From NCBI GenBank assembly GCA_023269645.1, contig JAHFPR010000031.1, forward strand, positions 1-12,212: a DNA stretch of 12,212 nucleotides, given 5' to 3'. Source of the DNA: Alphaproteobacteria bacterium (GTDB taxonomy: Bacteria > Pseudomonadota > Alphaproteobacteria > Rickettsiales > UBA8987). Below the pieces are notes generated by a model that was given only the letters and a program-made list of their open reading frames with translations, was not told the origin of the DNA and searched no databases. This document shows, piece by piece, positions 1 to 6,532 of this stretch. A program made the position numbers and the translations under genes. Position 1 is the first letter of the stretch, and the number at the start of each line of letters is the position of its first letter.

Positions 1-227
1 TCAGTTTGGTAATGGCATTGTTTTATCTGGCACTTTATATCTTTACCGATCCACCGGTGAGCAAGGGAATTATGCTCATCATCGTTTCCATTTTCTTTTT
101 TGGTGGTGTACAGTTGTTTTTTATTTCGGTGATTGGAGAATATGTCGCCGCCATCCATTCGCAGGTGCGCAAAGGCCCGCTGGTGGTGGAAGAACGCAGG
201 ATTAATTTCGATGAGGAAAGATCATGA
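1..227 (+). CDS. Polyprenyl-phosphate glycosyltransferase (GtrB/DPM1-like), C-terminal end only
   Basis: Only the last ~74 codons are present; the gene starts left of the window and the frame is open from base 3. Two hydrophobic segments are visible, roughly VMALFYLALYIF and GIMLIIVSIFFFGGVQLFFI. They are followed by the conserved IGEYVAAIHSQVRKGPLVV tail and a charged end. This two-helix hairpin plus IGEY...R..P tail is typical of membrane-anchored family-2 glycosyltransferases that load a sugar onto undecaprenyl phosphate (GtrB, ArnC and relatives). The catalytic domain is outside the window, so sugar specificity cannot be judged. The stop overlaps the start of the next gene (ATGA), implying one transcript and translational coupling with the sugar-modifying genes downstream. 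Confidence 0.8.
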   Translation, partial: SLVMALFYLALYIFTDPPVSKGIMLIIVSIFFFGGVQLFFISVIGEYVAAIHSQVRKGPLVVEERRINFDEERS

Positions 228-1450
228 ATGCGCCGTTGCGCGAGATTGCCGCCTGCGAAGTGTGTGGCAACACGGCGTTGCTTCCCGTGCTCAACCTCGG
301 AAACCATCCGCTGTGCGATGACTTGGTTCCCATCGGCGGCGACCGCATATGTAGGGAATACCCGATAGAAATATTATTCTGCGACCAGTGTATCACCGCC
401 TGCCATCGCTTTAACGTGCCCAAGCGGGATCTGTTCCCGGATTCCTACCATTACCGTGCCCGGTTCACTGCTGATGTGCTGAAAGGCATGGAGGGGCTGG
501 TGGACTCTTGTGTACAACAATTCGGCGGTCTTGAAGGCAAGCGCGTACTGGATATTGGCTGTAACGACGGCAGCCTGCTGGATTTTTTCCGTAAGCGTGG
601 CGCACTGACCTTCGGGATTGAACCCACAGGTGCGGCGGACGATGCAGCCGAAAAAGGACATACCATCGTTAAGGATTTCCTTGCGCCTTCTATTGCTGAC
701 GCGCTGGTAGCGACGTACGGAAAACCAGACTTCATCACCTTTACCAACGTATTCGCACATATCGAAAACCTCCAGGAAGTACTGGATTCGCTAAAAATTC
801 TCATGCATTCGCAGACTGTCATCGTCATCGAAAATCACTACCTTGGCGCAATACTTGGCGGTAACCAGTTCGATACGTTCTACCATGAGCACCCCCGCAC
901 CTATAGCCTCACTTCATTCAAGCATATTGCCCGTTATCTTGGCATGATGGTGCTGAAAGCCGAATTTCCGGCACGTTACGGCGGAAATATCCGCGTGTTT
1001 CTTGCCAATGTCGGGCAGAATAGAACGGACATTCCTGCTGTTGACGAAAGCAACTTTGCAGAAAAATTCTGCATTATGGCGACTAATATGGCTTGTTGGC
1101 AACACGCAAAGAAAGCGCAACTAAACGAGCAGGCGCGAAAATCCGGTGCCTTTCGAGCCAAGGCATTCCCCGGTCGGGCTGCGATTCTTATCAAACTGCT
1201 GGTGCTGGATGAAACTATGATTTCCGCAGTCTATGAGAAGCCTGGCTCCATGAAGATCGGGCATTACGTTCCGGGAACGCGCATTCCTATTCTTTCCGAT
1301 GAGGTGCTTTTCGGTGAGGCGGATCAATCCGCGCCCATCCTCAACCTCGCCTGGCATATCCCAAAAGAAATCCGAAGCTATCTTTCCGCAAACTTGTATC
1401 GCGGGGAGGTGACGGATATTATTGAACCCGGCGATTTCAGGGCGGCATGA
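224..1450 (+). CDS. SAM-dependent methyltransferase, sugar C-methyltransferase family
   Basis: This 408-aa protein has the three-part layout of nucleotide-sugar C-methyltransferases (TylC3/TcaB9-like). The N-terminal zinc-binding part has paired cysteines at 11/14 and 53/56. The Rossmann methyltransferase core has the SAM loop VLDIGCNDG at about 108-116. The C-terminal lobe carries the conserved KIGHYVPGTRIPI at about 344-356. The motif FYHEHPRTYS at about 219-228 matches the region that holds the catalytic Tyr and Glu-His pair in TcaB9, and His179 sits where that enzyme has another active-site His (family knowledge, not tested). The glycine-rich loop of the C-terminal lobe, usually GYGAxxKG, is altered here (around 309-318). 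The start is fixed by ATGA overlap with the upstream gene, and the stop overlaps the next start the same way. The likely role is adding a branch methyl to a deoxysugar; the CDP-glucose enzyme RfbF encoded nearby fits this. Confidence 0.85.
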   Translation: MNAPLREIAACEVCGNTALLPVLNLGNHPLCDDLVPIGGDRICREYPIEILFCDQCITACHRFNVPKRDLFPDSYHYRARFTADVLKGMEGLVDSCVQQFGGLEGKRVLDIGCNDGSLLDFFRKRGALTFGIEPTGAADDAAEKGHTIVKDFLAPSIADALVATYGKPDFITFTNVFAHIENLQEVLDSLKILMHSQTVIVIENHYLGAILGGNQFDTFYHEHPRTYSLTSFKHIARYLGMMVLKAEFPARYGGNIRVFLANVGQNRTDIPAVDESNFAEKFCIMATNMACWQHAKKAQLNEQARKSGAFRAKAFPGRAAILIKLLVLDETMISAVYEKPGSMKIGHYVPGTRIPILSDEVLFGEADQSAPILNLAWHIPKEIRSYLSANLYRGEVTDIIEPGDFRAA

Positions 1451-2382
1451 TACAGTGTGCCGCCATTCTGGGGTCGGGGTTCGGGCTTTATGGCTATTTG
1501 CCGGCACTCATAAAATGCGGCGCGAAGGAAGTGCTGCTGCCGCAACGCTACCGGGAAAAATTTTCTGTTCGGCAGGAATTACAAGATTTTAGCAATAAAA
1601 TACACTGGGTTGCAGACGAAAAGGTGGCACTTGCCCAGGCAGACGGCATGGTAACCGCGTTACGTCCGGATATGCAGGCGGAATATATCGCCCTTTGCCT
1701 GGAAGCGCAGCACATCAAATACCTGCTGCTTGAGAAGCCGCTGGCTCCTTCCCCCGCAGAAGCCATTACCCTGTTCGACGCACTTGTAGCCTCCGGCAAG
1801 TATGTGCGTATCGGTTATATTTTCGGATTCCTGGCGTGGAGTGAGTCTTTAGCCAGCTTCCTGAAAAAAGAAGCCCCGCAGACCGGAACACTGACTATCC
1901 ACTGGCATTTTATGGCGCATCATTTTCAGAACGATGTTGCTACGTGGAAGCGCGATCATGCCGCCGGCGGCGGGGTGCTCAGATTTTACGGTATCCACCT
2001 TATCGCACTACTTGCGGCAATGGGCTATAGCGAAGCTGTTCAATCAACGCTCTTCACCGATCGCGGGGATGTGGCATCCCGGTGGTCTGCTACATTCACA
2101 GGAGCGTCTGTTCCACCCTGCATTGTGGATGTAGATACGTGCACGGATACCCTTCTCTTTCAGATAGAGTACTCGGAAGCGGGACGTGTCACCACGCTTG
2201 TTGATTTACCCGATCCTTTTTCGGAGATGAAAGTGCCGGAGCATGGGCTCGACAGGCGCATACCGCTGCTTGTTAAACTATGCGAGTCCTTTAACGTGGA
2301 CTCGCGGCATATTTATCCCTGGTATCGCGCAACGCTCGATCTTTGGTCGGATGTGGAGTGCATGATCACCTCGGCGCGATAA
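1447..2382 (+). CDS. Gfo/Idh/MocA-family NAD(P)-dependent oxidoreductase
   Basis: This 311-aa protein begins with a Rossmann dinucleotide-binding segment, AAILGSGFGLYGYLPAL (residues 5-21). It has the family EKP motif at 96-98 (LLLEKPLAPSPAEA), whose lysine is normally catalytic or cofactor-contacting. The GGGVLRFYGIHLI segment (174-186) matches the usual GGGxLxDxGxHxxD, with the histidine kept (His184) but both acidic positions replaced. Length is slightly below the usual 330-380. Overlap with the methyltransferase gene (ATGA at 1447-1450) and the polysaccharide context suggest oxidation or reduction of a nucleotide-linked sugar; the substrate is unknown. Its C-terminal segment YRATLDLWSDV (293-303) recurs as a decayed copy 2 kb downstream. 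The loss of the acidic positions may mean changed chemistry. Confidence 0.75.
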   Translation: MIQCAAILGSGFGLYGYLPALIKCGAKEVLLPQRYREKFSVRQELQDFSNKIHWVADEKVALAQADGMVTALRPDMQAEYIALCLEAQHIKYLLLEKPLAPSPAEAITLFDALVASGKYVRIGYIFGFLAWSESLASFLKKEAPQTGTLTIHWHFMAHHFQNDVATWKRDHAAGGGVLRFYGIHLIALLAAMGYSEAVQSTLFTDRGDVASRWSATFTGASVPPCIVDVDTCTDTLLFQIEYSEAGRVTTLVDLPDPFSEMKVPEHGLDRRIPLLVKLCESFNVDSRHIYPWYRATLDLWSDVECMITSAR

Positions 2383-2421
2383 TGGGCTTTACAGCGGTGA
2401 GGTTGGGTACGTATTAAAGTT

Positions 2422-2468
2422 ATAGTCATACCAGATAAAAATCTTACATTTTTATCTGGTATGACTAT
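2422..2468 (+). repeat. Perfect 21-bp inverted repeat (hairpin 1)
   Basis: The left arm, 2422-2442, is exactly complementary to the right arm, 2448-2468, around the 5-base loop CTTAC. The arms start ATAGTCATACCAG and are AT-rich. It follows the oxidoreductase stop by about 40 bp and directly abuts hairpin 2. There is no long T-tract after it, so it is not a textbook terminator. It could be an RNA structure, a protein-binding site or a small palindromic element; function unknown. Confidence 0.85.
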
Positions 2469-2497
2469 GAAAACCAACTCCGAAAGAGTTGGTTTTC
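2469..2497 (+). terminator. Hairpin 2, probable rho-independent (bidirectional) terminator
   Basis: Arms 2469-2480 and 2486-2497 pair perfectly over 12 bp around the loop CGAAA. The core stem is CCAACTC/GAGTTGG, flanked by AAAA before and TTTT after, so a GC-containing stem followed by a short U-run is formed on either strand. It ends the GtrB-methyltransferase-oxidoreductase transcript in a sensible place, 87 bp after the last stop. The U-run is short (4), so efficiency is uncertain. Confidence 0.65.
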
Positions 2498-2517
2498 CGC
2501 GCCGGAGGCAGCGTATG

Positions 2518-2548
2518 CCAAATAATATTCTGTAAGAATATTATTTGG
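2518..2548 (+). repeat. Perfect 14-bp inverted repeat (hairpin 3)
   Basis: Arms 2518-2531 and 2535-2548 (CCAAATAATATTCT and its complement) pair perfectly around a 3-base centre, GTA. With so small a loop it may act as a DNA dyad (operator) rather than as RNA. It lies just upstream of a TATAAT box and 34 bp before the next gene's start, a position that suits a regulator site; this is inference. Confidence 0.75.
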
Positions 2549-2554
2549 AAACAC

Positions 2555-2560
2555 TATAAT
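2555..2560 (+). promoter_or_regulatory. Possible -10 box for the membrane-protein gene
   Basis: A perfect TATAAT lies 21 bp upstream of the ATG at 2582 and just after hairpin 3 and the terminator-like hairpin 2. No convincing -35 element is seen at 16-18 bp spacing, since that region is occupied by the dyad. A new promoter is expected here if hairpin 2 terminates. Confidence 0.3.
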
Positions 2561-2581
2561 TCCCACTGAAAGAGTGTACCA

Positions 2582-4236
2582 ATGCCCCTTCTTCTCCGAA
2601 ATTCTGAACAAGGTAAATTTCTCTATGCTCTTGTTGTAACCATTCTCTTTTTCGGGATTGTTTTAGCGTCGCTGCAAACCCGCTACAACACCAACGACGA
2701 TGTCGTCATGCATTTGCTTGCTGATGGCCATATCTTCAGTAACCTTCCCACCGAACATCTAGGCCTTATGCATTTTTTCCTCGGTCGGACACTCAAGACC
2801 CTCTACCAATGGCAACCATTCTTTCCCTTCTACGGGGTAATGCTTTACAGCTTTTACGGGCTAGCCTTAACTTTCTATGCTTACAGCCTTAGCAGGCTCG
2901 GTTTGGGGTATTCATTAGTGGGGGGGTGGCTTATCGTCGCAGGCGGCTGGGGTTGCTTACCATCCAGTTCACAATCGTGGCGTTCTTGCTTGCCGGTACG
3001 GGAGTGTTTTTATGGTTCTCGTTGAGTGTACATCCCGCCTCTCTATCCGGTATGGCCAGACGGCGGCTGCGCCTTGCAGCCTCGGGCTTGATTGTGCTGG
3101 GCAGCATGGTCAGGTTTGAGTCGGCCATGGCCGCAATGCTCTGCGGTGTGCCGCCGGTGTTGTTTCTTTTCTGGGTGCAGGGGCGTACGTTTCCGGAAAT
3201 AGTACGGTTGATACTTCCCGTACTCCTGGCGGGTTTCGCTGCAGTAGTGCTACACGGGATAGACCGGAACCATTACGCACATACCGCCGGGTGGGAGCAT
3301 TTTGCAGAGGGTGTGGATGCCATACATAAACTTATCGATAATAAGCAAGTTTCCTATACCCCGCAAACCGCCGATGTTTTTGCACAGGCGGGGTGGACAG
3401 AAAACGATGCTGCAGCGTTCTCTCACTGGATATTTTCCAATAACCCCCAGTTTTCCGAGGAAAAACTTACCTTTATCACCAACCGGATACCGGCGGTGCA
3501 GCCTCGTAAGACCGATGAATACATCGCTGTGTTTATCTGGATAACCATTATGTTCTACCCCTTGTGCCTGCGGTTCAATGATGTATCGCCTATCGGAAAA
3601 AAAACCACTATTGTTCATTTGCTGTGGATCGGAACCGTATTGCTTCTCATCACGATTTTCTACCGCTTTCCTCCTTGGCGTCTGTTCTATCCTTTTACCG
3701 TCGCCTATTTTACCACATACGTGGGAATAGTTGCTTTCTTCTACCCCAAGCAACTGCGGCAGAAAGAATTGCTCTTTTTATTCTCGTTGTGTGCACTGGG
3801 TACGGGTTATGCTCTTGTCGCCAGTTCCCAGAGCATAGGCCATATGCAGAAAGCCTACAGTCATGATCTCGCAGAATTGCTGCGGATGGACTCCCAGGCC
3901 ATCCTTGCACCGTGGGGAGGTGTGTTTCCTTTTGAATACCTCGTACATCCCCTTAAATCGGGAAGTAATTTTTCTGATATGAAATTGTTGGTAACCGGCA
4001 ATTGGGCGACGTTCACCCCCACATTCCAAGAGTCGGCGAAAGAAAGAACAGGGATAAAGGATAGTTTCAAAGCATTATGCGATGATCACACCTACAGTGT
4101 AATCTCCCCGGAAGATATTCCTATCCTGGTGCGTTACCTGGAAGAACATTACCACTACAAAGCGAAGGCAAAACTTACCTTTAGAGGCACAGACGCGCGA
4201 ACCGATTTCTACAGAATCGAATGCACTCTGCCATAA
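2582..4236 (+). pseudogene. Multi-pass membrane protein, GT-C glycosyltransferase-like, broken by a frameshift
   Basis: Two frames together encode one protein. The first, 2582-3025, gives an N-terminal membrane helix (about residues 13-32), a loop with NTNDDVVMHLLADG, and further helices. The second is open to 4236 and carries about eight more hydrophobic segments and a soluble C-terminal tail of about 130 residues. The acidic residues in the first extracytoplasmic loop and the overall topology resemble GT-C glycosyltransferases or polysaccharide membrane proteins; I do not recognise a named family. The first frame stays hydrophobic through GYSLVGGWLIVAGGWG and then becomes nonsense. The second becomes sensible from LGLLTIQFTIVAFLLAG. 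One base missing in the G4 run at 2949-2952 would join them into about 551 residues. A G7 run at 2920-2926 is a second possible slip site, but the frame between the two runs reads better unshifted. Real mutation, phase variation or sequencing error cannot be separated here. Confidence 0.7.
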
Positions 4237-4289
4237 AGAGAAGGCTGTTCCCGGAAGGCGTAGCGCGTAGCTGGTTCCAGATACCGAAG

Positions 4290-4322
4290 TACCGTGCAAC
4301 ACTCGATCTGTGGTCATCGGTG
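4290..4322 (+). pseudogene. Decayed fragment of a second Gfo/Idh oxidoreductase C-terminus
   Basis: Translated in frame, this stretch gives YRATLDLWSSV, identical at 10 of 11 positions to YRATLDLWSDV near the C-terminus of the oxidoreductase encoded at 1447-2382 (DNA 2323-2355). The two 33-base segments agree at 25 positions, and the differences in the first 24 bases all fall in third codon positions, as expected of diverged coding DNA. No start or convincing upstream homology is visible; preceding residues (SWFQIPK) resemble the parent only weakly. It occupies the short gap between the membrane-protein gene and the end of rfbF. Confidence 0.55.
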
Positions 4323-4331
4323 AGCGCGCAG

Positions 4332-5105
4332 CTATTCCCAGGATTTCCAGGGCGCATTACCTTCATCCCACAGGCGATTGAGCAGTTTGCTTTCGCGCAG
4401 CGTATCCATGCACTGCCAGAAATCCGGATGCCGGAATGCCTTCAGTTCGCCTTCGCGGGCAAGGGTTTCCAGCGGCTCTTTTTCCCAAAGCATCGCATCT
4501 CCTTCAATATACGAAAGCACTTTGGGGGAAAGCACGAAGAAACCACCATTGATGTAGGATGCATCATCCGCCGGTTTTTCCCTGAAGGACGAAACCGTAT
4601 CGCCATCAAACTCCAGAATGCCGTACCGCTGTGTGGGCAACACAGCGGTAAGTGTCGCCAGTTTTCCGTGCGCTTTATGGAAGGCGACAAGTTTCCGGAT
4701 ATTGATATTGGAAACGCCGTCACCATAGGTGAGGCAAAAATCCTCCGTTTTATCCAGAAACGGCGCGATACGCCTGAGCCTTCCGCCTGTCATGGTATCC
4801 TCGCCGGTGTCCACAAGGGTGACTTTCCATGCTTCGGCGTGATTGTCGTGGATGATATGTTGCCCGCTTTTCAGATCAATGGTGACATTGCAGGCATAGT
4901 CGCGGTAGTGCGCGAAATATTCACGGATGACTTCCCCCTTGTATCCCAGGCAGATGATAAAATCATTGATGCCGTGGTGGGAGTAGCTTTTCATGATGTG
5001 CCACAATATCGGCTTGCCACCAATTGTTACCATCGGTTTGGGGATAAGATGCGTTTCCTCACTTATCCGCGTACCGTACCCACCGGCCAGAATCACTGCT
5101 TTCAT
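4332..5105 (-). CDS. rfbF: Glucose-1-phosphate cytidylyltransferase
   Basis: The enzyme makes CDP-glucose from glucose-1-phosphate and CTP, the first step toward CDP-linked 3,6-dideoxy and branched sugars of O-antigens. The 257-aa length is that of RfbF/DdhA. The nucleotidyltransferase signature LAGGYGTRISEETHLIPKPM spans residues 6-25, with the GxGTR loop and the Lys of PKP. The metal-binding YGDGV is at 127-131, and SYINGGFFV follows at 183-191. The EETHLIPKPM form separates RfbF from glucose-1-phosphate thymidylyltransferases. It is the last gene of a minus-strand operon, 62 bp after the dehydrogenase gene, and converges with the methyltransferase operon. The usual partner, CDP-glucose 4,6-dehydratase (rfbG), is not in the window. 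Confidence 0.93.
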   Translation of the reverse strand: MKAVILAGGYGTRISEETHLIPKPMVTIGGKPILWHIMKSYSHHGINDFIICLGYKGEVIREYFAHYRDYACNVTIDLKSGQHIIHDNHAEAWKVTLVDTGEDTMTGGRLRRIAPFLDKTEDFCLTYGDGVSNINIRKLVAFHKAHGKLATLTAVLPTQRYGILEFDGDTVSSFREKPADDASYINGGFFVLSPKVLSYIEGDAMLWEKEPLETLAREGELKAFRHPDFWQCMDTLRESKLLNRLWDEGNAPWKSWE

Positions 5106-5133
5106 TGTACCCTTGCCCTGCTGAAGCTATCTC

Positions 5134-5152
5134 TGCACTATAATACAGTGCA
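5134..5152. repeat. Short inverted repeat in the ugd-rfbF spacer
   Basis: TGCACT at 5134-5139 and AGTGCA at 5147-5152 form a 6-bp dyad with a 7-base AT centre (ATAATAC). It sits in the 62-bp gap between the dehydrogenase stop and the rfbF start on the minus strand. It could be a weak mRNA hairpin or a binding site; no clear promoter pair was found around it. Confidence 0.35.
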
Positions 5153-5167
5153 ATGTTCCAAATGCTA

Positions 5168-6529
5168 TTATTTATCTGTTTTTCGTCCTTTGCCAGCGGC
5201 ATAGCAGGCAAAGCGGTGCTTCAGCGCATCGTAAGGGATTGCCCCCCTGCCATCAAAGATATTCCGCGCGACCATGCAATCAGCGAGTGCGTTCCAGTCA
5301 TATGCCGCATAGGATGCTTCTTTCGTGCAAAGCACCAGCATATCCGCTTCTGAAGCGACATCTTCCAGTGTGGTGCAGAGCGTGATGCGTTCCCCGTAAT
5401 GGATTTTTGCGGTCGTGCCGATGAGCGGATCATACCCCCGGATAACCGCGCCTCTGGCCAGCAGACAATCAATCAGCCGGAATGCCGGGCTTTCGCGTAT
5501 ATCGTCCGTCCCAGCCTTGAAAGCGAGACCGGCCACGGCAATCACCTTTCCTTCCAATCCGTTCAGGATGCTTGCAAGCTGGTCGCAAATGTGCGCGGCA
5601 CGATCGCAGTTAACCTGCAGGACGCTCTCCAGAAGCAGCATGGGGGCGCGAAGCTGTCTGGCGAATGCGGAGATCGCCTTGACATCTTTCGGAAGGCAGC
5701 TTCCACCGAAACCTATGCCGCCCTTTAAGTAGGAAACAACTTCCGGCAGGGATGCATCCGCGCTGCTTTTGAAACGGAAGCGGCGGTCTAAATGCAGCCC
5801 TTGCATCACTACAGCCTCATTCGCGCCGGGGATATGCTCGCACAGATGCGCGATTTCATTGCTGAAAGAGATAAGCGTGGCCAGCAGGGAATTGGTGGTA
5901 TATTTGATCATCTCGGCATTGGTGGGAGTGGTGACGAGCACGGGGCATTGCAGCGGCGCATAAAGTTGCCTCAATGCCTGTGTCGCTATCGCGTCCTCCG
6001 TGCCTATGACGCAACGATCCGGGGTCATGAAATCCTCCACCGCGCTTCCCTCGCGCAGGAATTCCGGGTTGACAGCCAGGCCGAATTCCCCGGCTTTCAT
6101 GCCCGAAGCCTCTTCCAGCAGCGGCTTGACAATGGCTGTCGTAGTGGTGGGTACGACCGTGCTTTTTACAACCACCGTATGCGGCCTGCCGATGGAGGGC
6201 AAAAGGCCTCCGATTTCCCGCGCCACATATTTTACCGCGCCCAGGTCTATAGCCCCGCTATCGGCGGAGGGTGTACCCACTGCGATCATGGAGATGTCGC
6301 TTTTCCTCAGTGCGGCGGCCAGATCGGTTGTTGCGGAAAGCTGGCCATGCTTTACGGTTTCGGCAAGAATTTCTGCCAGACCCGGCTCATGGAACGGTGG
6401 CCTGGAAGCAAGAATGGACTGCACCCGTTCCCGGTTGTTATCAACACAGGTCACCTGATGGCCGAGTTTCGCCAAACACGCTCCGGTTACCAGCCCTACG
6501 TACCCGCTGCCTATGATGGTAACTTGCAT
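5168..6529 (-). CDS. ugd: UDP-glucose/GDP-mannose 6-dehydrogenase family, probably UDP-glucose 6-dehydrogenase
   Basis: The enzyme oxidises the sugar C6 of a nucleotide-hexose to the uronic acid in two NAD-dependent steps. This 453-aa protein starts with the NAD-binding motif GSGYVG (7-12). It continues with AVGTPS (83-88), NPEFLREG (154-161), Lys209 in EMIKYT, and the catalytic cysteine Cys278 in FGGSCLPKD. It ends with a C-terminal domain carrying LAFKAGTDDIRESP (335-348). Length and motif order fit a full, intact enzyme. The FGGSCLPKDVKA form and neighbouring text also resemble GDP-mannose dehydrogenase (AlgD), so substrate is not settled by motif. The UDP-glucuronate decarboxylase-like gene 3 bp upstream on the same strand favours UDP-glucose. 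Confidence 0.88.
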   Translation of the reverse strand: MQVTIIGSGYVGLVTGACLAKLGHQVTCVDNNRERVQSILASRPPFHEPGLAEILAETVKHGQLSATTDLAAALRKSDISMIAVGTPSADSGAIDLGAVKYVAREIGGLLPSIGRPHTVVVKSTVVPTTTTAIVKPLLEEASGMKAGEFGLAVNPEFLREGSAVEDFMTPDRCVIGTEDAIATQALRQLYAPLQCPVLVTTPTNAEMIKYTTNSLLATLISFSNEIAHLCEHIPGANEAVVMQGLHLDRRFRFKSSADASLPEVVSYLKGGIGFGGSCLPKDVKAISAFARQLRAPMLLLESVLQVNCDRAAHICDQLASILNGLEGKVIAVAGLAFKAGTDDIRESPAFRLIDCLLARGAVIRGYDPLIGTTAKIHYGERITLCTTLEDVASEADMLVLCTKEASYAAYDWNALADCMVARNIFDGRGAIPYDALKHRFACYAAGKGRKTDK

Positions 6530-6532
6530 TGC

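Noticed and set aside
2422..2548. Hairpin cluster as a CRISPR or integron attC array
   Set aside because: The three stems differ in sequence, there are no equal spacers or shared repeats, and no cas or integrase gene is present.
2920..2926. G7 run as the site of the frameshift
   Set aside because: Not excluded, but the reading between it and the G4 run is hydrophobic and sensible unshifted, whereas the shifted reading gives an Arg-rich stretch, so the lesion is more likely at 2949-2952.
4221..5204. A 327-codon plus-strand open frame
   Set aside because: It runs antisense to rfbF, whose conserved motifs are unmistakable. Only its first part (4290-4322), before rfbF begins, shows real protein similarity.
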